This document shows positions 7,871-14,509 of a stretch of DNA of 47,523 nt, piece by piece. Each line of letters starts with the position of its first letter. Position 1 is the stretch's first letter. The position numbers were made by a program, and so were the translations under genes. The notes under the pieces were generated by a model. It saw only the letters and a program-made list of their open reading frames with translations, made no database searches and was not told where the DNA came from. Source of the stretch: Gammaproteobacteria bacterium (GTDB taxonomy: Bacteria; Pseudomonadota; Gammaproteobacteria; Pseudomonadales; Pseudohongiellaceae); assembly GCA_030654835.1 (NCBI GenBank), contig JAURWS010000018.1:1-47523 (forward strand), given 5' to 3'.

Positions 7871-7932
7871 ATAAAAAAGCCCACATAAAGTGGGCTGTTT
7901 TATTTGGTGCACCCGGAGAGATTCGAACTCCC
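7845..7932. repeat. Long imperfect inverted repeat mirroring the tRNA-Arg 3' end
   Basis: The plus strand at 7845-7884 closely matches the reverse complement of 7890-7932, which is the T-arm, acceptor end, CCA and terminator stem of the tRNA gene. Both arms share GGGAGTTCGA, a CCGGG-type block, CCAAATAAAA and GCCCAC. The centre is the terminator loop near 7887. A few single-base differences and gaps are present. Confidence 0.7.
7872..7896 (-). terminator. Rho-independent terminator of tRNA-Arg
   Basis: On the minus strand the stem AGCCCAC / GTGGGCT (7878-7896, 5-base loop) is followed by a run of T residues at 7872-7878. It lies just downstream of the tRNA 3' end. Confidence 0.85.
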
Positions 7933-7981
7933 GACCAAGTGGTTCGAAGCCACCTACTCTATCCAGCTGAGCTACGGATGC
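7905..7981 (-). tRNA. tRNA-Arg (anticodon UCG)
   Basis: The 77-base cloverleaf is complete with an encoded CCA. The acceptor stem is GCATCCG / CGGGTGC, with one G-U wobble at the fourth pair. The D-arm contains AGCTGGATA, the anticodon stem is GGTGG / CCACT, and the loop CTTCGAA gives anticodon TCG. The T-arm is GGGAG-TTCGAAT-CTCTC. It reads CGA codons for arginine. Confidence 0.95.
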
Positions 7982-8034
7982 GTGCGGCCGGGATTATATA
8001 GAACTCTTTCCGGGTGGTCACCCCATAAATCGGG

Positions 8035-9618
8035 TCACTCCACCCTTGCCCCGCGCACGTCTGCGCTGAACTGACCGGCCGCTGGCAACGCGCCTGCCTG
8101 GAAACCAATGGTTGAATCCAGCTCGCCGCCCTGTCCGGGTGCGATCTGCGGGACGACGACGCTGCGGCTGACCAGCTGGTCGGCGACGATGGCGCGAAAT
8201 TCCACGGTGACGTCGCTCACGGGCACGGGTGAGTTGTTCTGCACTCTTGCGACGAGGCGGCCGGCCTGGTTGATGTAGGCCTGAGCGCTGACGTACTGCG
8301 TCGGGTTGTCGGCGATATCCAGGCGGACATAGGCGGCGCGGGATTGTTCGCCGATGGCACCTTGTGCACCCACCGCCATGCCGAAGTATTCCTTGGCGGC
8401 GACGCGGTCGTTGTTCGCCAGCGACAAGGTGCCCAGCTCGTTCATGGCCAGTGCGGTCGGTAGCAGTTTGATGCTGGCCTGCAGGTCCTCATTGGCGCGC
8501 GCCCTCTCGCCCTGTCTGGCGTAGGCGACACCACGGCCGAGGTAATAGTCGAAGTAATTCGAATCCCGACGAATCGCCTCATCGTAAGTGCTCACTGCTG
8601 CCTGATAGCGCCGCTGGTAGACCATGATGTCAGCCTGCAGGCCATGAAAACGGGCTTCATCGGGCACCATGGTCAAGGCGGTTTCAAGCTTGCGGGCGGC
8701 GTCTTCCAGCTTGTCTTCGGCGATCAGTGTTTCGGCTTCATCGAAGGCGTCGTAGGCGGGCTTGGACTCGCGCAGGAAGGCGATGGCTTCCTGATAAGGT
8801 GCCTCGCCCAGCTCGCCACCGGTGTGACCCTCGGCTCGCAGTTGCGCGACCAGTGCACGGTTGTTGTCGACGCGCTCCTGTGACGGCGGATGGCTTGCGA
8901 ACAGACCATCGAGCCAGTTGCTCTGACTGCCTTCGGAGAGGCGGACGAACGTCTCCTGCAAACTGATGGCGGCGGCGGGGTCATAGCCAGCGTCGACCAT
9001 ATAACGAATACCGTAGGCATCGGATTCACGCTCGGCTTCGCGCCCGTAGCGTTGCGTGAGCAATTGCGCGCCGAGTTGAGCGCCACCGACAACGTAGTCG
9101 GCATAGTCAGACCCTTGCGCGGCGACGGCGCCAATCACCATCGCCCCTTGTAGCAGCATGCCGCGCTCCATGGCCTGAGCGCCGTGACGTGCAGCGGCGT
9201 GGACAATCTCGTGCCCCAGCACGGCAGCAAGCTCGGCCTCATTGTTCAGCTCCACCAGCAGGCCACGATTGACGGCGATCTTGCCGCCTGGCAACGCCCA
9301 AGCGTTGGGAACCGAGTTGTTGAGGACGACAAATTCGTAAGGCAGCTGTCTGTCGGCGACCGCCGCCAGCCGATTGCCCACCTGCTGCACATAGGCGGTG
9401 AGGTTCGGGTCAACGCTGAACTTGCCGCCCTGCCCCTGCTGCGAGGGAGAGTATTGCTCCTGGCCGATGCTGACCTCGCGCTGTTCGGAGACGAGGCCCA
9501 GCTCGCGCTGCCCCGTCACCGGATTGACGGCACACCCCGCGATCGTCAGCAGCCCCATGGTGACGGTCAGCAGGAGAACCCGGGCTTTGACTCTTCGTGT
9601 GACTTGCTTGCGTTTCAT
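8035..9618 (-). CDS. M48-family zinc metalloprotease lipoprotein with TPR repeats
   Basis: This 527-residue protein is a probable periplasmic envelope-quality-control protease related to BepA/LoiP. A signal peptide ends in a lipobox (LLTIAGC, Cys about 29). The zinc site is HEIVHAAARHG near residue 137, and the third ligand is in REAERESDAYG near 196. Tetratricopeptide-like helices fill about residues 275-420, and the C-terminal 110 residues form a beta-rich domain of unknown role. A GAGGT ribosome-binding site precedes ATG 9618. The active site is complete. BepA-like enzymes help assemble or degrade outer-membrane proteins such as LptD, but the exact substrate here is not known. Confidence 0.88.
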   Translation of the reverse strand: MKRKQVTRRVKARVLLLTVTMGLLTIAGCAVNPVTGQRELGLVSEQREVSIGQEQYSPSQQGQGGKFSVDPNLTAYVQQVGNRLAAVADRQLPYEFVVLNNSVPNAWALPGGKIAVNRGLLVELNNEAELAAVLGHEIVHAAARHGAQAMERGMLLQGAMVIGAVAAQGSDYADYVVGGAQLGAQLLTQRYGREAERESDAYGIRYMVDAGYDPAAAISLQETFVRLSEGSQSNWLDGLFASHPPSQERVDNNRALVAQLRAEGHTGGELGEAPYQEAIAFLRESKPAYDAFDEAETLIAEDKLEDAARKLETALTMVPDEARFHGLQADIMVYQRRYQAAVSTYDEAIRRDSNYFDYYLGRGVAYARQGERARANEDLQASIKLLPTALAMNELGTLSLANNDRVAAKEYFGMAVGAQGAIGEQSRAAYVRLDIADNPTQYVSAQAYINQAGRLVARVQNNSPVPVSDVTVEFRAIVADQLVSRSVVVPQIAPGQGGELDSTIGFQAGALPAAGQFSADVRGARVE

Positions 9619-9784
9619 GATGACCTCATCGGCTGGGGTGGCAGTGTCATATTTACAGGATGAACTGGCGCCATTTTACAGCGTCTCTGTGAATTTGACT
9701 GTACCGCAGAGCACATTGCGGTTCGGCGAAATTGTGAAATTGCGCTATCCTCAATTGCAGGATCACAACTATAAGGGAATCCCC

Positions 9785-10357
9785 ATGACGACACGCTGCA
9801 AGTGGCCGGGCAATGACCCGCTGTATATCGAGTACCACGACAAGGAATGGGGCGTGCCACTGCACGATGAGCGCGCGCTGTTCGAATTTCTCTGTCTCGA
9901 ATGCCAGCAGGCAGGGCTGAGCTGGATCACCGTGCTGCGCAAGCGCGAGAATTATCGCCGCGCCTTCCTGAATTTCGAGCCCGAAGCAGTCGCCAGCATG
10001 AGTGACGACACCATAGAAACCCTGTTGCTGGATGCGGGACTGATTCGCAATCGTCTCAAGCTTTATGCCATGCGGCACAACGCCATCGCGTTTCTGAAGG
10101 TGCAGAAGGAATTCGGGTCGTTTGGCAAATACATGTGGTCATTCGTCAACGGCAAAACTATCGATGGCAGGCGTACAGGCATGGGTGACATTCCCGCCAC
10201 AACGCCCGAGAGCGACACCATGTCGAAGGATCTGAAGAAGCGTGGCTTCAAGTTTGTGGGGTCGACAATCTGTTATGCCCACATGCAGGCAACGGGGATG
10301 GTGAACGATCACGTCCACGAGTGTTTCCGCTATCGTGAGCTGACGTCTTCGGTTTGA
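9785..10357 (+). CDS. tag: DNA-3-methyladenine glycosylase I
   Basis: This 190-residue enzyme removes 3-methyladenine from alkylated DNA in base excision repair. The family signature is clear: RCKWPGNDPLYIEYHDKEWG at the N-terminus, then FEFLCLECQQAGLSWITVLRKRE and, near the C-terminus, KRGFKFVGSTICYAHMQATG with HVHECFR. The cysteine near residue 5 and the C-terminal His/Cys residues match the zinc-binding set of Tag. An AAGGGA ribosome-binding site precedes ATG 9785. Length is normal and the gene looks intact. Confidence 0.95.
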   Translation: MTTRCKWPGNDPLYIEYHDKEWGVPLHDERALFEFLCLECQQAGLSWITVLRKRENYRRAFLNFEPEAVASMSDDTIETLLLDAGLIRNRLKLYAMRHNAIAFLKVQKEFGSFGKYMWSFVNGKTIDGRRTGMGDIPATTPESDTMSKDLKKRGFKFVGSTICYAHMQATGMVNDHVHECFRYRELTSSV

Positions 10358-10388
10358 GCGAAGATGCGCCCGCTCACCGTGGAGGAGT

Positions 10389-10877
10389 TCAATCTTCGAG
10401 AAGCGCACTCTCGAACTGCTGGCTTGCCTGCTTGTTCAGCTCGTCGGCCTTCTGCTGGAAGATGATCTGCTCCAGCAGCGGCCGCAACGAGTCACGGAAG
10501 CAGTCGCGATGCAGATAAGCGCACACCGCACCGTCTTTGGCGTCCAGCGCGCGCCGCTTGAGATCCTCACGATGATCCTCCGTCACAATCACGACCGGCG
10601 TTGCTGAGCGCAATGGGCTTTTCTTCTCTATCTCTCGCAGATGATAGAGAAATTGATCACGGGGTTTCTTGTAATTGTTCCAACCGGTAATGACACAGGA
10701 GAGCTTGTTCGTCAGCATGCCGAAACCGCGATCATACTGGCGGATCGCGTCCATGGCATTGGACTCGTTATAGGTGTTGATGCTGGTGTAGAGACCGGTA
10801 TTGCCGATCTCGGCCGCGATCTCGTCGACCAGCTTGTTGTCGAGGTCATAAATCAGGATTACTGGTTTGAAACTCAT
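10389..10877 (-). CDS. Receiver-like protein lacking the phosphoacceptor aspartate
   Basis: This is a 162-residue cytosolic protein. The alternation of strands and helices (PVILIYDLDN, then LSCVITGWNNYKKP, then ATPVVIVTEDHRED) resembles a CheY-type receiver domain. The position where the phosphorylated aspartate is expected, at the end of the third strand, reads VITGWN, so the acceptor is missing. The C-terminal 30 residues form a charged helix. ATG 10877 is chosen because upstream codons run through a REP element. It follows the SDR gene by 61 bases on the same strand. It may be a phosphorylation-independent receiver; the fold is inferred from pattern only. Confidence 0.55.
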   Translation of the reverse strand: MSFKPVILIYDLDNKLVDEIAAEIGNTGLYTSINTYNESNAMDAIRQYDRGFGMLTNKLSCVITGWNNYKKPRDQFLYHLREIEKKSPLRSATPVVIVTEDHREDLKRRALDAKDGAVCAYLHRDCFRDSLRPLLEQIIFQQKADELNKQASQQFESALLED

Positions 10878-10911
10878 TCCGTGCTCTCTTTGCAGTGATA
10901 GAAAACTGCTT

Positions 10912-10935
10912 TCGCTTGCGGGGCAAGCTCCCACA
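10912..10935. repeat. REP element
   Basis: The core CTTGCGGGGCAAGCTCCCAC forms a short GCTTGC/GCAAGC-type hairpin and matches the REP copies at 29063-29086 and 29105-29128. It lies in the gap between the SDR stop and the receiver-like gene. Confidence 0.75.
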
Positions 10936-10938
10936 AGA

Positions 10939-11664
10939 TCAACGCAGCAGCTGACCACCGTCGACATCCACCGTGGTGCCGGTAGCATAGCCATTCTGCA
11001 TCAGGTAAATCAACGCGCTGGCGACCTCTTCGGGACGGCCGACACGCTCGACCAGTTGTCCCTTCACCATCGCCGCGACACGCTCGGCACGTTGATCCCC
11101 CATCCAGTCGAACAGGGCCGTGTCGATAATGCCGGGAGACACCACGTTCACACGAATGGGCGCCATCTCACTGGCCAGGCAGCGCACCAGATTCTCGACC
11201 GCCGCGCCAACGCAACTGAGCGCCGAGCTGTTCGCCTTGATCTTGCGGGCGGGAGCACCGCTGACCAGAGTGATGGAGCCATCTTTCGCCACGAAGGGCG
11301 CGCCGGTGTGCACCACCTTGGCGTAGCCCCACAGTTTGCCAAAGGCGCCCTTGAACTGGTCTTCGGTCTGTTCCACGAAGGGCTTCAATGTGCGAGTGCC
11401 TCCCGTGGCGGCGGAGACCAGGTGGTCGATCACGCCAGCGGCACGGAATACGGCCAGCAGACTCTCCTCATCATGGGTGTCGGCCTTCATCACTACGACG
11501 CGATCACCAGCAATGCGCCTCGCACTTTCCACATGCTCATCGGAACGGCCTGCAGCCCACACGCGTGCGCCAAGATCGCTGGCGGCCAGTGCCGTTGCCA
11601 GACCGATTCCTGATGTGCCGCCGATCACCACGACATTTTTTCCTGCCAGTTTGTTCATGCTCAT
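10939..11664 (-). CDS. Short-chain dehydrogenase/reductase with degenerate active site
   Basis: This 241-residue SDR has the Rossmann cofactor motif GGTSGIG near residues 16-22 and an arginine after the second strand (AAGRSDEH) that suggests NADP(H). The expected catalytic YxxxK is absent: the aligned segment reads SALSCVGAAVENL, with Leu and Gly where Tyr and Lys should be. The C-terminal half (VNVVSPGIIDT, RPEEVASALIYLM, TVDVDGGQLL) is normal. ATG 11664 has a GGAG eight bases upstream; the ATG two codons later is less well spaced. A subgroup of SDRs shows this loss, so it may bind cofactor without classical catalysis. Confidence 0.82.
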   Translation of the reverse strand: MSMNKLAGKNVVVIGGTSGIGLATALAASDLGARVWAAGRSDEHVESARRIAGDRVVVMKADTHDEESLLAVFRAAGVIDHLVSAATGGTRTLKPFVEQTEDQFKGAFGKLWGYAKVVHTGAPFVAKDGSITLVSGAPARKIKANSSALSCVGAAVENLVRCLASEMAPIRVNVVSPGIIDTALFDWMGDQRAERVAAMVKGQLVERVGRPEEVASALIYLMQNGYATGTTVDVDGGQLLR

Positions 11665-11820
11665 CCGCTCACTCCAGCCCCTTTTCAGTAAGCCGAGGAT
11701 GGTAGCATAATTTCCAGGGCTGTCGTTTTTCGGCCGCCGGGCTTTACCGTGAACGCCATAACTGGCATGGTAGACGGTAACGAATTTCAAAGACCGTCGC
11801 TGAAACAGCAGGAGAAAGAC

Positions 11821-12138
11821 ATGCACAAAGGTTTGCTAATGATTGGGCTTTGCACGGCGCTGAGCGCCTGTGGCACATGGGTACAGGTAACGTCCGCCGG
11901 GCGTCTGGTCAGCGTCTCCACGCCAGCCGAAGTAGCGGGTTGCACCCGTCTGGGCTCCAGCACGGCCAATGCGATCAGCGAGATTGCTTTCGTCGAACGC
12001 GGTAGCGCCAAGCTGCAGACGGAACTCATCGATCTGGCCAGAAACGAGGCTGGCGACATGGGTGGCAATAGAATCGTTCCAGAAACTCCGATTGCCGACG
12101 GGCGTCAGACTTTTGGTGTCTATCGCTGTGGTCTCTGA
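11821..12138 (+). CDS. DUF4156-type lipoprotein
   Basis: This 105-residue exported lipoprotein has a short signal peptide ending in LSAC (Cys about 17). The mature part carries a pattern seen in DUF4156 proteins: GCTRLGSS, an acidic-basic middle helix, LIDLARNEAGDMGGN, and a terminal YRC. Two further cysteines could form a disulfide. An AGGAGAA ribosome-binding site precedes ATG 11821. It diverges from the SDR gene across about 155 bases. No function is known for the family. Confidence 0.75.
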   Translation: MHKGLLMIGLCTALSACGTWVQVTSAGRLVSVSTPAEVAGCTRLGSSTANAISEIAFVERGSAKLQTELIDLARNEAGDMGGNRIVPETPIADGRQTFGVYRCGL

Positions 12139-12165
12139 CCTTTTAATAGCAACTGCTCTTCAAGA

Positions 12166-12195
12166 AGAAAGGGACGACGCAATTCGTCCCTTTCT
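12166..12195. terminator. Bidirectional hairpin between convergent genes
   Basis: A perfect 12-bp inverted repeat, AGAAAGGGACGA and its complement with a 6-base loop, lies between the lipoprotein stop and the symporter stop. It has no long T-run, but its A/T-rich flanks and position favour a terminator shared by the convergent genes. Confidence 0.65.
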
Positions 12196-13439
12196 CAACG
12201 CTTCTGTGATTGCTCTAAAACGCTCAGATCCAGCTCCCCTTCCCACTTGCCGACCACCATCGCCACGGAGAGATCTCCGGTGACATTGACGCTCGTCCGC
12301 ACCATGTCCAATGGCCTGTCAAAGGGAAGAATAAATCCGATCACAATCGCGATCTGCTCAGGAGTGACACCAATCGCACTCATCACTGCCGCCATGAGGA
12401 ACAGGGACGCACCGGGCACTGCGGCTGTTCCGATGGAGACGAGGGTAGTGGCGCCGACGATCACGAGGTAATCGGCCAGCGCGAGATCAATGCCAAAGGC
12501 CTGAGCCGCAAAGACAGAGACGATACCCACATAGAGCGCCGTGCCGTCCATGTTGATGGTCGCCCCCAATGGAATCGTGGTGCTGGCCAGCAGAGGGCTG
12601 ACACCGAGTTTCTTCTCAGCCACAGAAATCGTTACCGGCAGTGTCGCCGAACTGGAAGAGGTCGAGAAAGCCACCAGCATTGCATCGCGCGCCCCACGGA
12701 AGAATGCCAATGGCGAAACCCCGACGACGAATTTCATCAGCGCGCCATGCGTCAGCACGAGATGCAAGATGCAGCCAGCCACCACGGCCAATGCCAGACG
12801 CGCAACATCCAGAAGAGCAATAACCCCCTGGGTCCCGGACACCCACGCAATCAGTGCAAAGACCCCGAGCGGCGCGACTTCCATGACCCATCCGGTAATT
12901 TTCAGCATGATCTCCGAGGCCGCGTCCATCAAATGAGGAATGGGTTTGGCCTTGTCGCCAACGACCATGGTCGCGATACCAAATATCAGCGCGAAGAAGA
13001 TGATCGCCAACATGTCACCATTGGCGAGAGCGGCAATCGGATTTCTGGGCACGATATTCATCATCTGCTGCGTGAGGGGCACAGCCTCCTGGAGAACCTG
13101 CGGAACGGCTCCGGACAGGTCCACGTCAACACCGGGTTGCAGCAACACGGCCAGCACCAGCCCGATGGAGATGGCCGCCATAGTCGTCAGCATATAGAGC
13201 GCGAGTGTCTTGACGCCCAATGACCCCAGCTTTTGCGGGTCACCCATGGCGATGATGCCGGAAACCAGTGTGAAGAAAACCAGCGGCACGACCACCATGC
13301 TGATCAGACGCACGAACAAATCACCAATCCATTTGATCGACACGGCCCCTTCACCCCAGATGCTTCCCACGATAATTCCCAGCACCAGGGCGAGCAGAAT
13401 TCTTTTCCAGAGGGCCGTTTCGAACCATTTTTTCATCAT
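12195..13439 (-). CDS. Dicarboxylate/amino acid:cation symporter (DAACS family)
   Basis: This 414-residue inner-membrane symporter takes up C4-dicarboxylates or acidic amino acids with Na+ or H+. Hallmarks are the serine-rich re-entrant loop FSTSSSSATLPVT (about residue 265), the NMDGT motif in helix 7 (about 305), and DRPLDMVRTSVNVTGD near the C-terminus (about 375), which holds the substrate-binding Arg and Asp. ATG 13439 has GGGGA about eight bases upstream; the frame is open further upstream without a site. Length and motifs match GltP/GltT. The substrate cannot be fixed from sequence. Confidence 0.92.
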   Translation of the reverse strand: MMKKWFETALWKRILLALVLGIIVGSIWGEGAVSIKWIGDLFVRLISMVVVPLVFFTLVSGIIAMGDPQKLGSLGVKTLALYMLTTMAAISIGLVLAVLLQPGVDVDLSGAVPQVLQEAVPLTQQMMNIVPRNPIAALANGDMLAIIFFALIFGIATMVVGDKAKPIPHLMDAASEIMLKITGWVMEVAPLGVFALIAWVSGTQGVIALLDVARLALAVVAGCILHLVLTHGALMKFVVGVSPLAFFRGARDAMLVAFSTSSSSATLPVTISVAEKKLGVSPLLASTTIPLGATINMDGTALYVGIVSVFAAQAFGIDLALADYLVIVGATTLVSIGTAAVPGASLFLMAAVMSAIGVTPEQIAIVIGFILPFDRPLDMVRTSVNVTGDLSVAMVVGKWEGELDLSVLEQSQKR

Positions 13440-13627
13440 GCCGATTTCCCCGAAATACGTGTTTGACGAGTGCATGGAGTACTGCACGCAGAGCCTTGGA
13501 GACTATAGAAAAAGGCCGTGGAGCGCCAACAAATTATGGTCATCGGGAACGGTAAAACGACGGTAAATGTGCGACAATGCGCGCCCAATTCAACCGGCTC
13601 AACTGACAGAAACGACAGGCTTCCCGT

Positions 13628-14395
13628 ATGGCGGACAACAAGGCGGCATGGATCAAAGGTGTCGTCACCGACAACAAACACCTGACATCCAATCATTTTT
13701 CTCTGCGCATCGACGCCGCGATTGCCCCGTTCCTGGCAGGCCAATACACCTCGCTGGGGTTGCCCTATTCTGAAGGCGATCAACACATACAAGTGGCACA
13801 GCCCTACTCCGTTCTCAGCGCTCCGGGCGAGCAACCCGTTGAATTCTTCTGCTACACAACTCCAGACGGCTCTCTCTCCGGCGAACTGCGCAAGCTGAAA
13901 CCAGGAGACAAAGTGTGGATTCAGGGGCAACCGGAGGGAAGCTTTACGCTGGAACAGGTACCTTCGGCACGACAGCTGTGGTTGATAGGGACCGGCACCG
14001 GCGTGGCACCATTCCTGTCAATGCTGCGCACCCCCGAACCTTGGCAGCGCTTCGAGCACGTCATTCTCGTCTATGCCATGCGAATGTGGCAGGATCTGGG
14101 ATACGGAGAATTGATCGACCAGCTGCGTCGCGAACATCCTGAACAATTCCACTTCATCCCTTTCGTCAGCCGCGAGAAGGTGGTGAACACAATTCATGGT
14201 CACATTCCAGCCTGTATCACCAACGGCACACTGGAGCGAATTGCCGGGCAGGCAATGTCGCCGCAGGATTCACAGTTCATGTTGTGCGGAAATCCCGGCA
14301 TGGTACAGGACGCGACCGTCGCTTTGGAACAGAAGGGCTACAGCCGACATAGTGCGGAGACGCGAGGACAAATCACGCTGGAGAGTTACTGGTAA
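13628..14395 (+). CDS. fpr: Ferredoxin/flavodoxin-NADP+ reductase
   Basis: This is a 255-residue FAD enzyme that passes electrons between NADPH and ferredoxin or flavodoxin. It shows the FAD-binding QPYSVLSAP segment (usual RxYS, here with Gln for Arg), the pyrophosphate-binding motif GTGTGVAPFLSML (about 118-130), FMLCGNPGMV near 219, and the C-terminal aromatic ESYW typical of bacterial Fpr. Length matches E. coli Fpr. It ends in a strong terminator. No partner ferredoxin gene is adjacent. Confidence 0.93.
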   Translation: MADNKAAWIKGVVTDNKHLTSNHFSLRIDAAIAPFLAGQYTSLGLPYSEGDQHIQVAQPYSVLSAPGEQPVEFFCYTTPDGSLSGELRKLKPGDKVWIQGQPEGSFTLEQVPSARQLWLIGTGTGVAPFLSMLRTPEPWQRFEHVILVYAMRMWQDLGYGELIDQLRREHPEQFHFIPFVSREKVVNTIHGHIPACITNGTLERIAGQAMSPQDSQFMLCGNPGMVQDATVALEQKGYSRHSAETRGQITLESYW

Positions 14396-14417
14396 TAGTT
14401 GCTCGACACGGGAAATG

Positions 14418-14453
14418 AAAAGGGCCAGAACAGCTTGCTGCTCTGGCCCTTTT
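14418..14453. terminator. Bidirectional rho-independent terminator
   Basis: The stem AAAAGGGCCAG / CTGGCCCTTTT (14418-14453) carries A-runs on one side and T-runs on the other. It can stop both fpr and the convergent TonB-receptor gene. Confidence 0.88.
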
Positions 14454-14509
14454 GTTTGGGGAAGGATCGTCAGGCCATCGAGCACCCGACGATTCCGATC
14501 TCGACTGCC

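Noticed and set aside
7500-7874. 124-codon gene near the tRNA
   Set aside because: The frame runs through direct repeats and hairpins, and its repeated peptide (IRHLAEPNTSP) is simply the translated repeat.
3845-7932. Chromosomal integron cassette array because of the many toxin-antitoxin genes
   Set aside because: No integrase is present, genes lie on both strands, and no attC-type sites were seen between the cassettes.
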